A DNA stretch of 64,000 nucleotides, from positions 930,001 to 994,000 of the forward strand of contig JAQOOI010000022.1 in NCBI GenBank assembly GCA_028554645.1, in the 5' to 3' direction. Every line of letters starts with the position of its first letter. The first letter of the stretch is position 1. The DNA comes from Omphalotus guepiniiformis (Eukaryota; Basidiomycota; Agaricomycetes; Agaricales; Omphalotaceae). Made by a program: the position numbers and the translations under genes. The notes under the pieces are model-generated. The model was given only the letters and a program-made list of their open reading frames with translations. It ran no database searches and was not told where the DNA came from. Positions 12,202-22,276 of the stretch are shown one piece after another.

Positions 12202-14416
12202 TTACTTTGCATCGTGTAAGAGCGAAACATGAATTGGGAGTTGATCAGGCTCTCCATTTACAAAGGGCTGCAGTGAAGGTGCCATAATCTTATCAATCTT
12301 CTTGCCTGAATCCCTGAACTCGAACGACCTGATCATCGTGGCGAGGACAACTTTCAACTGCATTACAGCTATAATCATAGGGCGTAAATCAGCGTTTCCC
12401 CTGATGAAAACAAAGAGGACACAAACCCAAGCGCCAGCCAATACACATCCTTGGCCCATCAGCAAAGGACGAGACCTTGCTGAAAGGTCCATGAGGGGCT
12501 TCCTTGGTTTGTGGGACGCCGTTAGGCTCCAGCCACCGCTCAGGTCTGAATTTGTTGGCATCACAACCCCAAATTTCCGGGTCTGTATTGATCATCGTGA
12601 AAGGGATGGTGAAGACCTGAACATGAAAATCATACACTATTCGCTTAGTAGGGGCCTAGGACTAGACAGCGACATAATTACATCACCAGCCTTCACTGGG
12701 AGCGATGTCATCAAGCGCCCATCGGACAGTTGCACTGGCTTTTGAAGCGGTATAATGTCGTCAGCCAGTGCAACACGCTGCGTGTCATGGGGGCTGGGGT
12801 GCAAACGGAGGCTAGTAATGTGAAAGCATTCGTGGGTAAGGCTATGATGAGACGAAGAAGCGTACCCTTCACGAGCTACAGCATCCAGGTAGAGCAAGTT
12901 CTCAAGGGTCCCAGGGCTAAGTTCGTTTGCGAGAATCTCTTCGCGGAGTTTATTCTGCTTGTCAGGATTTTGCGCGAGATCGAGCAAAGTGAACGCAATG
13001 ACACCGGAGGAAGTCTCGAAGCCAGCAACACTTGAGTATATTCAAGTCAAAACCTGTGACGAAGAGTACCGACAGAAGTGAAAACATACAAGAAACTTAA
13101 GATCTAAAGAGGTTTCCAGAGTGAGATCGATTGAAACTGCTAGTTTTAGAGCAAGCTTACATTATCGAGTAATTGATTATCGTTCAATTTTGTTTTTGAG
13201 GTTCCGTATGAGCCCATCTCTTTTCCAATCCAAGATTCTCGTACAAGGATGGAGAAGATATCCTTCCCATTGGGGTCGACAGGCTTCTGTAGCAATTGCC
13301 TCCCCACTTTATGAATAACCTTCTTGGTAGTAGTATCTTCGTGTAGCTCAGCAATTGGGAGCTTTGCGATCCAAGGAAAAACCCCTATGACGACAGATGC
13401 TACAAAGGCAGGAAACGTCGCGAACCTCAAGACATCTTCACGCCATGAATTGAGAATAGCCTTTGCTTCTGGTGTATCGTGACTGAAGTCATGTCCGAAA
13501 CCAACATGTCCAATGACTTCAAGCCTGATGGTCATCAGCACCGAGGAAGTGACTAGTAGTTCGAAATTGCCGTACGCACGTGCAGGAGGAGATGTAACGG
13601 CTAAGATTCAGCTCTCCCGACCCGCCCGCCGCTTCAACATCTGCAGACAGCCGGCTTACTGTCTACGACAGTGGGTGAAAATCAGAGAGCATTTCCAGAG
13701 GCAGAAGCATTCGTTACGACCTTTTCGACGCAGCGAAATACACCGTCAGCCATTTCCTCCACCGCAGAAGGCCTAAAGAACGATCAGAGAGGGAAAATCT
13801 CAGTTGTGTGAAAACATACTGACGCGAAAGCAGGAGCAATCAACTTGCGTTGAAACTTGTGTTCATCTTGCTCGGCCCAGACAACTCCTCGACCGACGAT
13901 CTTGACAATGAACGGCAGATACGCTTGCGATTTCACTAAAATTGTGGGTACATCGTTTATCATTCCACGACTGTCAAGGCAGGACAACTATAAATACCAT
14001 AAGTGTAGGCATTCTGGAATATATGGCGGACAGCCAAATTGTCTGCTACAATAATCTGCAGGAATCAGTTCGTATGCCAAATCGCGTTCATCAGCAGTGT
14101 ATACAATATCTTTCTGGAAGAGAGCAGCTTTGATCTTGTACACAGGTCCTAGTAGCTGGGTCCAACGCGAATACTCTGAGTTGACTTCGTTCTTAGCAAT
14201 GATGTACTCATGGCCCCAGAGAAAACTTGCTTCGCCAAGCGGCTATAAGAGATAAAACTCGTCAATGAGTGTGTCTAGTTTGGATTCGATGGAACTCACT
14301 GCAATCGGTAATTTGCTAACGGTGGAGGGCCTTCCGAGTCGTGTCAAGTATCGTAGCCATGAATAAATGCCAAACAAAACAATCCCAGAGAGGGTGAGGG
14401 AGTCACGCAGGTTCAT
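12202..14416 (-). CDS. Cytochrome P450 monooxygenase, membrane-anchored fungal type
   Basis: This encodes a haem-thiolate monooxygenase of the microsomal type; the substrate cannot be told from sequence. The N-terminal exon (14416-14300) encodes a hydrophobic anchor (LSGIVLFGIYSWLRYL) followed by the Pro-rich hinge. HKFQRKLIAPAFA near 13840 is the C-helix region (W/HxxxR equivalent). The K-helix ExxR is assembled across an intron as EGLR near 12840. PERF-like FRPERWLEP is near 12545. The haem loop reads FADGPRMCIGW near 12455, with Cys as fifth ligand. The product ends in LLHDAK. There are about a dozen short introns, and all the junctions I tried could be closed in frame, including one at about 13600-13690 where a 55-nt intron removes an apparent stop, so I read it as intact. 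It stands alone, with no biosynthetic neighbours. Confidence 0.9.
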
Positions 14417-15111
14417 TGCGAGATCGTTCGAAGAATAGAGATCATGCTCATTATCGTATTAACTTGTCAAGCACCAACAACGGACGCATACTGGACGCAT
14501 ACCGCAGCGGCTCAGCCGCAGGCAGGCGACACAGGCCAACTTGGCCAGTACCAGTCCGAGTATGGTGGAAAGGCGCCGCTACTTATGTAAGCAAAGTGGT
14601 CTTCTCACGCGAACTTATCGTTCAAGTTATGGTATTACTTCCGCAAGTTCTAGCTACAATTGATCCTGGCGGACCCACTCAAGTATTGACTTTCCTCTCG
14701 TCCAAAGCCTCCTTGACGGTCCGATAGCCTATGACACGCATTCTGCTATTAACACTTCACCTCTGACCAAGAGTCACCAAATCGACTCTCAATTCATGGC
14801 TTTGGACTGGGACGTGCTACTTAGATGCTGGGCGTGGGCTCATGCAAGGCTGCAGTCATGAATTCGCGACTCCGGAGGTGCTCATTCCGCGCTCAGCCCG
14901 TTATGAAGTAGCTATCAACGTGCCGTGCGACATCTTCTCAGCTTGCGACAGGACAGATGGTAGAGATGCTTCTCTGAACCAAGAACTATGTATTCTGCCC
15001 TGGGTGCCTTCCTCACGGTGGATACGGCGATTGTGTGACTTGTATATTCACAGTAGCCATTTGGTCCTGGGTTTATGAAAAACGTTATGAAATCGATATG
15101 GAAACTTACCA
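14417..15111. other. Intergenic, no gene seen
   Basis: This lies between the P450 start and the tandem duplication. It contains only unsupported short frames. The part nearest 14417 presumably holds the P450 promoter; I recognise no specific element. Confidence 0.5.
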
Positions 15112-15625
15112 TCTATATATGAAGTTGCGGTAGGTGTCAGGTGCATGTTGAGAAGCCTTTTCATTAACATAGAACTGTTCTTTATGCACAGTGTAATGTC
15201 CAAGAATATCGTTTTTTACTTCCAGACGAGGATTTGGCGTGAACGGCTGCAATCGTCCGGGTGACTCCAATGATTAGCATTCTGGTACCTTACACTATGT
15301 TGCAGCCGCAACTTCTATACCTATCGCTATCAAGCACTTGCGATCGTTATTTTCACCGAGATTACCTGCAACGTTGTCTATACTTGAAGTCGCGGTCGGT
15401 GTCAGGTGTATGTTGAGGTGCTTGTTCATTGACATGAAATTGTTCTCTATTCACAGTACAATGTCCGGCCCAAGAATACTGTTTCTTCCAGATCAAACGA
15501 CGTGAACGGCTGGATGGTCCGAGCGAATCCGATGATTAGCATACCTTATACAATGTTACACTTCGATGCATATCGCTATCGAACATTCGCGCGATCGGCG
15601 TGATTGTCACCGATATTACCTCGAG
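15112..15625. repeat. Diverged tandem direct duplication, about 265-bp unit, two copies
   Basis: Copy 1 (15112-15376) and copy 2 (15377-15625) align along their length. Shared strings include GGTGTCAGGTG, then ATGTTGAG, CATTGACAT/CATTAACAT, CACAGT..AATGTCC, GTGAACGGCTG, CCAATGATTAGCAT/CCGATGATTAGCAT and ATTACCTGCA/ATTACCTCGA. The offset is a constant 265 bp at the start. The copies differ by many substitutions and small gaps, so this is an old duplication. No open frame spans it. Confidence 0.75.
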
Positions 15626-16282
15626 AAGACCACAGCAGTTGGCAGCAGTTGGCCGTGGACGCTCCGTCCGATGTGTTTAATGGGGTGGAGTAAGAAGATC
15701 TAGACATCTCGGGCAGAGTCAATGACCCAAGGATACCACACACCTACAGTAAGAGTATGAAGCGCAGAGTCTAATCACACTGTCAGTAGCTAACCTCCTA
15801 CATGATCTTACCCGTGATCGCCCTTCAAAGTGCTGCCACGACTCACACTAGTATTTATCACCGTGTTCAGCGCGTTTGAATAACATATAATTGTTTGAAC
15901 TATCACTGGCGTCTCTGCGCTATCACTGTAAGGAACATATACAGTGTAAGTTCACTGCTGCAATTCGCCGCACGATTGCTAATCGTGAAAAGAGCGATGT
16001 TCCATGCATACATAGATGTGCATACATAGAATACTGGGACGGTGAGTCTGAAACATGCATAGCTCTTGATGAGTAACCATCAACGGACTATTTCGTACCA
16101 ACTTGGCTATAGTCAGAATATTCATACTGATGCGCGGCAGTGCATTTATGAGTGTCGGCTCTGTCAATTGTGAGGCACGTTTCGAATCCGTGCTTTTACT
16201 AGTAGTTTGATGACAAGAATTGATCTTCAAAAACCAAAATGACTCCGAAAGAACAATGAGTAGAATCTATTCGGAATGGAAT
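15626..16282. other. Intergenic downstream of DAM1, no gene seen
   Basis: No coding signature on either strand. A T-arm-like hairpin around 16172-16191 (GCACG..TTCGAAT..CGTGC) is present but has no surrounding tRNA cloverleaf. Confidence 0.45.
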
Positions 16283-17445
16283 TCATGCTACACCCTGCCA
16301 ATGATACAATACCGTACCCTGACCGAAGATAAGCTGAAAATGCAGTGGTGTACCGAACGTTTAGAGCTCACCGTGCTATTATCTTTTTGTACGATCTTCC
16401 TGTTGACGAGGGCTATGAGGCACTTATTTACACGCGCCTGATTTAGGTCTGGAGGCTTGATCAAGTCGGGTACTGTGAAGACATTGAGCCCTACAATGAA
16501 AACGCAAGAATATCGCCAACGACTGACATTTGACTGTCTGCGACGGGGCATCCCAGAGGCCCTCAATGACGGCTTCCATATTGTGACGAAGAGTCTGTGA
16601 TGGGAAAGGTTATTCAGAGAGGTGCAGATACCATTGTAGCGCAAACAGCCTTACCGGATCGCTTCCCCGAAACTCAAGGGGTAAGCACGAGACGATTCGC
16701 TCAATCTCAATCTACGAGCATTACTAACAGTAAGAATAGATGACAAAATAAGCAGCATGGGACATCTTACGGATCGTTCCTTCCTCTCCTTCGCAGTAAG
16801 TTTCGGCTTCTTGCCTTTCACTTTCTTCGTACCGGCTGTAGTCGGTTTAGTGGGTTGCGAAGACACGTTCGCAGTGTTATTGCCCGTAGCGTAAGTCTGG
16901 TCTGGGTCTAACGTTGGTTCTGTGACACCAGTTTTGTCGGTCAGAGCAGTGTCACCGGTGGATTTTGCAACGACGTTCTTGGCACGCAGTGCCTCTATGG
17001 CAGCTAAGGCGTTCTGTTCTACAATCTGAGGTTCATTATCAGGGGGCAGGCTCTCAGTATAGAACAGTACCTGCCCTTCTCTGGGCTAGCACAAAGGAAT
17101 CATCGATCGGAGCCTGAGGGTGTCGTTCAGGCCTCACTCTGACGGTATCTGCTAACGATAAGTGCACACCTGAGGCCAGTCTGTTGTAAGAGCATTCATA
17201 TTCATAACGTATAGCCAACTAGCAAAGGACTCGTTGAAAGTGGCAAGGGAATCACTGAGATGCTTCATTCCTTCAACATTATTGTGCAGTGTCTCCGTTT
17301 CGTCGAGAAATTCAGACATAGCCGGCTCGAGGAAACCAAGACCATGAGGAGCATCGGGATAAGCGCCTGAGCGCGAATAGCGCAGAAGAGAGCCCTGGGA
17401 TACGCGACGTAAAGGAGTACGATGAGGAGTCTGGGAAGACTGCAT
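16283..17445 (-). CDS. DAM1: DASH complex subunit Dam1
   Basis: Dam1 is a subunit of the DASH ring that couples kinetochores to spindle microtubules. Seven exons sum to 846 nt (281 aa): 17170-17445, 17071-17113, 16771-17018, 16655-16711, 16528-16594, 16372-16490 and 16283-16318, all with GT..AG ends. Exon 1 carries the family core: FLEPAMSEFLDETETL, SLATFNESFASWLYVMNMNA, then DWPQ/APIDDSF across the first intron. The middle is Lys/Thr-rich (KKVKGKKPKLTAKERKERS). The last four exons encode a compact conserved block, IERIVSCLPLEFRGSDP through KPPDLNQARVNKCLIALVNR to LYHWQG, which resembles a small winged-helix fold (inference). This tail is absent from any long open frame and was recovered only by splicing. 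It is divergent from the Ser-rich gene at 17732 with 286 bp between starts. Confidence 0.88.
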
Positions 17446-17731
17446 TACTAATGGAACGCGTGTTGAGACGCGTCTGAGGACAATTGAAGGGGGAAAACAA
17501 TGGACTTTATTTGTACCTTGTTTGTCAATGGAAGTTTAAACTCCGCTATTGTTCCCAAAGGGGAAAGATAATTATTGAAGACAATGGCGGTTCCTCCTCA
17601 ATAGACCTACTTACAAGTAATAAAAGCAGTCCACTCAATGGCCATCTCCTCCCGTCTCCTTCTCTCACCTCTTCAGTTCTCTGAACTTTTACTTCCACCT
17701 TATACGACCATAGGAACGATAACGATACGAC

Positions 17732-20215
17732 ATGAATTCTTCTGTCTCTAGCTGTATGTACTCCTCTGACTTATCCTTGATACTTTCTAATCTACTCTCT
17801 ACAGTCTTCTCCCGAGAGAAAGACAACTCATCACCCAAGCGACATGCTCTCTCGAGTGTACGCAAACACACACCTTTACATTTCTTGCGTTCATCCAAAA
17901 CCGAACCACTTCAAATCATTCCTGAAGAAGAGGATGAGCCGCGACCTTCATGTTCGTCTTGGGCTTCGTCAAGTCCAAGATCCTCTCTCTGCCAGACCCC
18001 TGATCTTAAGAAGCGACGGTACGTCTTTCAGATGGATTCAAGCAACTATAGGTTTACTTATGATTCCATTTCTAGTGCTGTTGTCTCGCCTTCTAATATT
18101 CGGATAACCAAAGGTGTTAACAACGACTTTGATAGCGACGATTCTTTACTGTCTGCACCTCGCCCTGCGCCGCGACCTCCCAGTGAGGCATCGCCTAGCG
18201 TCTCGCCCAAATCCTCACCAGACTCCTTCCGTCTGACATTCACGGACACCTCTTTCAAATTCCCTCATCCACCTATTCCGACTCCTTCGTCTTCGGACTA
18301 TCATTTTTCATCCGGATCTCCTACTCTCTCGTCTACTTCGTCCAGTCCAAGTTCCCAGTCTACCGGACTTCCTCTGACGCCGTCCTCGTCGGACGATGAG
18401 TTTCAACTTTCCCCTGCTCCGAAGTTCAACCCGCGCAGAGCCTCCATTAGACCGCTAAACATCTTGAAACACAATGCCCTTCCTTCAATGTTTGCTAATT
18501 CTCCAATCTCCATATCTGACGGCGCTTCGGATTCCGAATCCGAGTCCGAATCCGACTCGGAGTGGTACAGCCGTGAGTTGAGTCAGGTGCTGACTTTGCG
18601 CTCTGCCTTGCCACCGTCCTTCCCAAAAGCTGTCGTAGCTGAATCTGCTAGGCCAGAGTCACTTTCAGGCTCCGTCTTTGACGTATTTCCTCCCTCCCCG
18701 AGCTCTAAGGTTCAGTCTAAAGCACTACCTACCCTACCGCTTGCCAGCCCAGCAACTCCTTCGGGATCCAGATATCCTTCTGCTCAGCTGGATCCAGCTT
18801 ATCCTCGTCGACGCAGTGCTAACTTCGTGCTGCCTAACCGCCCGCCACCGCCACCCCCTGTGCCATCATTTTACCTCCGCTCAAGCGCGTCATCTCCTGT
18901 ATCAGCCTCTGATGAAGCCGTTCCACTTGAGCTGGCTGAGCTTCCGGAGCGCCCAATGAACCCTGTGCCTAGCCGCTCGCGGTCATTGCGCCGACCCCCT
19001 CCACGAATGAGCATTCCCACTGATTTCGGATTCTTCTCCGAGGAGCTAATCGACAGTGACGCTGGCGAGGAGGATGAAGGGAATGATAATGACGATGGTG
19101 ACCTCCTCACGTATTACATCCAAAACGAAGACTTCTCTGTACCTTCGTCTAGCTCAGGCAGCGTCTACTCTCAAAGTTCTGAGATAGAACATTTCTCCGT
19201 TGCCGATCTTGACGATGAATACGAATTCGAGCTCGATGTAAACCTTGACCGTCCTATGATGCTCCCTCTTTCTCTTCCCAACTCGCCCATCGATCTCGAG
19301 GCAGACATTGCCAGTGGCTTGGAGCAGCTTCGCCTGCGTCAGGAAGCGGATGTACCTACCTCGGTTGTGTCTGAGGTAGACCTCGAGTTGCCGCCTGTGT
19401 CTACAAAGCTTACTCGCTCAGCGAGTACTGTAGCAAGGAGACGATTGCGCAGAGAGATGGTAGTCTCGGTACCAGTTGCATTTGATCACGGTTTTGAATG
19501 GAGTCTGGAAGAGGAAGGAGAGGCCACTGCCCGAGCACCCGTCATTGCAACCATTCCCTCTTCTCCTCTAGCTGCGCCTACCTTTGAAGACAATGAGCCC
19601 TCTTACGAAGAGCACGAGTTTAATCTTGAAGAAGGCGGTAGAGTTCTCCGATCGCGTTGGAGCTCATCAACTCTATCATCAATAAGAGAGGAGCAGCAAC
19701 AGCACCGTTGGCGTGGGTCTAAATTGAGGTTGTACTTCGGCGGGACCAAGAAACACTCCAACACCTCATCCGCTCTCTTGTCCCCCATTACCCCCACTAC
19801 CCCGTCTAAATCCAAATCAAACCCCAAGACCAAAGCCGGCAGCAAAAAGCGTACGGTAGTTGTTGTTGGCCCTCCGAGCTCCGCATCCGGTTCATCTGGG
19901 TGGAGCTATGGTACTTCACTGAAATCTCCTCTACCCATGTCGCCTAAGTCCGCCGTTGGCCCTATGTCCCCCTACTTCGATTATGACACCCGCTCACCCA
20001 CAAAACGATCACGCAAGCAGCGTAATTCCGAAGATGGAATGATCACTGAACTTGGACGTCCGGCTGGAGTTAGGAGGAGGGGTAGCACCAGCACTACAAG
20101 TGGAAGCAGTGTCACTTGCAGTAGCGATGCCGCGAGTATCAAGAGTGGTACCAGCAGTGCAAGCTCAGGGTTGAGGCGGAAGCCGATCCCTGTAGAGATG
20201 TTTTTGAGGGCTTAG
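17732..20215 (+). CDS. Intronless Ser/Pro-rich protein of unknown function (827 aa)
   Basis: I do not recognise this protein. It is a single open frame of 827 codons, unusual here because almost every neighbour has many introns. The composition is Ser-rich (runs such as SSSPSSQSTG), with acidic stretches (DSESESESDSE; GEEDEGNDNDDGD), Pro runs (RPPPPPPVP) and many SP/TP sites, so most of it should be disordered. A few hydrophobic or mixed patches recur: MMLPLSLPNSPIDLEADIASG near residue 510 and a C-terminal RRKPIPVEMFLRA, the kind of short linear motif that is often the conserved part. No membrane span or known domain was seen. The start was chosen as the first ATG of the frame, after a pyrimidine-rich leader. 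It could be a signalling scaffold or phosphorylation target, but this is only a guess from composition. Confidence 0.8.
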   Translation: MNSSVSSCMYSSDLSLILSNLLSTVFSREKDNSSPKRHALSSVRKHTPLHFLRSSKTEPLQIIPEEEDEPRPSCSSWASSSPRSSLCQTPDLKKRRYVFQMDSSNYRFTYDSISSAVVSPSNIRITKGVNNDFDSDDSLLSAPRPAPRPPSEASPSVSPKSSPDSFRLTFTDTSFKFPHPPIPTPSSSDYHFSSGSPTLSSTSSSPSSQSTGLPLTPSSSDDEFQLSPAPKFNPRRASIRPLNILKHNALPSMFANSPISISDGASDSESESESDSEWYSRELSQVLTLRSALPPSFPKAVVAESARPESLSGSVFDVFPPSPSSKVQSKALPTLPLASPATPSGSRYPSAQLDPAYPRRRSANFVLPNRPPPPPPVPSFYLRSSASSPVSASDEAVPLELAELPERPMNPVPSRSRSLRRPPPRMSIPTDFGFFSEELIDSDAGEEDEGNDNDDGDLLTYYIQNEDFSVPSSSSGSVYSQSSEIEHFSVADLDDEYEFELDVNLDRPMMLPLSLPNSPIDLEADIASGLEQLRLRQEADVPTSVVSEVDLELPPVSTKLTRSASTVARRRLRREMVVSVPVAFDHGFEWSLEEEGEATARAPVIATIPSSPLAAPTFEDNEPSYEEHEFNLEEGGRVLRSRWSSSTLSSIREEQQQHRWRGSKLRLYFGGTKKHSNTSSALLSPITPTTPSKSKSNPKTKAGSKKRTVVVVGPPSSASGSSGWSYGTSLKSPLPMSPKSAVGPMSPYFDYDTRSPTKRSRKQRNSEDGMITELGRPAGVRRRGSTSTTSGSSVTCSSDAASIKSGTSSASSGLRRKPIPVEMFLRA

Positions 20216-20704
20216 GTCCCTCAACCTTTGGTTTTTTGTTTCCTCTCTTCGACTTTCTTTGCATATTAATTTCAACGAACGCTTCATTCTTTCGACATAT
20301 ATATCATTATTGCAATCATGGTTTCTCATAGTTTGTCAAGCATTGTAACGCACACTCCCTTCGACCCAATCTGTATCCATAATACTTCACTCTTCTCAGC
20401 ATGTTCTCGCTGTAGCTATACCAGCTCATTAACATACACTCCTGTAATAATTACTGACTCAATACATACACTTCAAAGCAGTAACCTTACAAGTCGCGAG
20501 CGGAGCGGAATGATCTAAGATACTACTAAGGTTGAACTTCGTGAAGCACAAGTGGATATTCTTCCGTACGGACTCGGAGCTCAGTAGAATCGAAGCAGAA
20601 TCTGGGGGTACAGTAGAGAACTTCTGCTCCTATTGTTTAGCGCGCTATTTAATACATATCACATTATCCTCTATAGTGTATCCATAATCGATGGGTTAAA
20701 TGCG
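20216..20704. other. Intergenic between convergent genes
   Basis: This is the 3' flank of the Ser-rich gene and of TBCA. It has T-rich stretches that could hold polyadenylation signals for both; nothing else was seen. Confidence 0.4.
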
Positions 20705-21315
20705 TCACAGACTGGCCTCTTCAAGAATACCTTCCGCGGCAAGAAGATCTTCATCTTGTGCCAGAGCTTGCACCTTCTTAGCATTGACCTACACCCCATC
20801 CTGTCAATCAACTAGTTCGGCGTGAAATGAAAGTTGGACGCACGACAACATCCCTCAATTCTCCGACAGCTCTTCCCAATCTATCAGATGTATCGTCGAT
20901 CATCTTGTTGGATTCCTCACACAGCCTTGTCTGAAGGACGCGTAGAGCCGGAGGATTTGAAGGAAAAACCAGGGGAAAGAATGAGAGAAAAGTTTGCCTC
21001 CTGGGTCATGATCGCAGCGAAACTGAAGTGAGAGCCTCACGCTTACCGCGTTTTTCACGTCCCACCCTTCAGCACCGTCTGCGATGAACTTGTCAAGTTT
21101 GCGCTTTTGCTCCTCTGCTTCCTTCCGATACAGGCCGTTTTCTTTTAGCAGACTTTGTTTGGTGCCAGAGCGAATATAAATGTGAAAACAAGATGAATCA
21201 TCCCATCCATCCGATAAGGAATCTCCATTGGATGTCCATTGACGTGAATAGCGTACCGTTTTGCTGCACCGGATTTGATTTTGAGCTGACGTTTAAGAGC
21301 AACAATTTCACTCAT
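20705..21315 (-). CDS. TBCA: Tubulin-binding cofactor A
   Basis: TBCA (Rbl2 in yeast) binds beta-tubulin intermediates during tubulin folding. Four small exons (21257-21315, 21047-21152, 20844-20930, 20705-20788) sum to 336 nt, giving 111 aa, close to the family length of about 105-115. All three introns have GT..AG ends. Readable hallmarks are the start MSEIVALKRQLKIKSGAAKR, LLKENGLYRKEAEEQKRK, LDKFIADGAEGWDVKNA, then EESNKMIDDTSDRL and a C-terminal helix ending ILEEASL. The whole product is predicted alpha-helical, as the family is. No single frame is long enough to flag the gene, so it is easily missed. It is followed upstream by a decayed duplicate. Confident because sequence and exon phase agree throughout. 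Confidence 0.9.
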
Positions 21316-21877
21316 GGTAAAGAAGAAGAATTGTGTATGTGCTACATATGCAGTTTCGGATCCTTATCTGCGAAATCCACGATGATGTCTTCTTTGCTGT
21401 CACGATTTCTACCTCAGATTTTCCAGACAATTCCAGCACTAGTACTAAACGGTACCTGTTCCTTGAAAAACCTCGGAGTATCAGTCAGATGTTATGCCGA
21501 GACTGCAGTCTCAATAATTGGCAGTCAGTTTTCTCTGCAGCAACAATGTGAATGTGCGAGAGCTTCCTTTCTTTACATTGAGCGACAGCCTGCTTTCCTA
21601 TCAACTAGTATTCAAGTGAAGAAGAGGCCAAAGCTGTACTGCGTCATCCAAGGCCCGCCGGACGTGATGTTGTTTTGAACCTTTCTCTTTACATCCAAGA
21701 TGCTTTGTTCGCACTTCAAAGTTGGTAGGTTCCTTACCATAAAAGACGCTCATCCATGCTTATTCAGGTTCTGCCATTTAATCCTCTGTAGGCCCTCACT
21801 TTTTCTGTGTCTCGACCCAGATATTTGGGGGGCATCATTGCTGAAAAAAAACACGCTCCACAGAACGAGCTTACACT
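21316..21877. other. TBCA upstream region, partly duplicated
   Basis: This holds the TBCA promoter. Part of it (about 21345-21420, with CGGATCCTT and TTTGCTGTCA strings) resembles the sequence upstream of the pseudogene at about 22336-22405, indicating the duplication included flanking DNA. No gene seen. Confidence 0.4.
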
Positions 21878-22276
21878 CGGGACATCCCTCAAATCTTCCA
21901 ACCTATCAGATGAATGTCGATCATTAAATCCTTCGCAACATAACACCGGGTGATTTCAAGGACAAGAGACAAAAAGGAAAGCAGTTCACCTCCTCGAGCC
22001 CAAATATGATCGCAGCGAAACTGCTATAGGCGCCTGACGCTTTCCGCATTTCCACGTCCCACTCTTCCGTACCGTCTACGCTCTGATTCCTTCCGATACA
22101 GGTCATTACATTAGGCTACCCACGAATTCAAATGCAACTGGAGTAACAGATAATGATACCATCCATTGCAATCTTCATTGGTTGGCCACAGACATGCGGC
22201 TCATGACGTGAAAAGTGTGTTGCTTTGCTGGAACAGATTTATTCCGAGTTGGCCTTTGACAGCCAGCTCGCTCATG
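21878..22276 (-). pseudogene. Degenerate tandem copy of TBCA
   Basis: On the minus strand this segment repeats TBCA in order: an ATG with MSEL-AVK-QL matching exon 1, LYRKE and EEWDV matching exon 2, ATCTGATAG and GGAAGATTTGAGGGATGT matching exon 3, and conserved intron strings such as TTTCGCTGCGATCAT. It is broken. Exon 2 has lost about 29 bp between CAGAG and GACGGT, a frameshift that removes the EQKRKLDKF helix. The exon 2 donor is changed from GTAAGCG to GAAAGCG. Exon 1 carries further small losses. The exon 4 counterpart is not visible. It lies about 0.56 kb upstream of the intact gene in the same orientation, so a local tandem duplication followed by decay is the simplest reading. Confidence 0.75.

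Noticed and set aside
13560..13700. Apparent stop codons in the P450 suggesting a pseudogene
   Set aside because: A 55-nt GT..AG intron removes them and joins VFRCVEKV to TVSRLSADVEAAGG in frame.
16160..16205. T-arm-like hairpin suggesting a tRNA
   Set aside because: No acceptor, D or anticodon stems around it; the loop is also imperfect.
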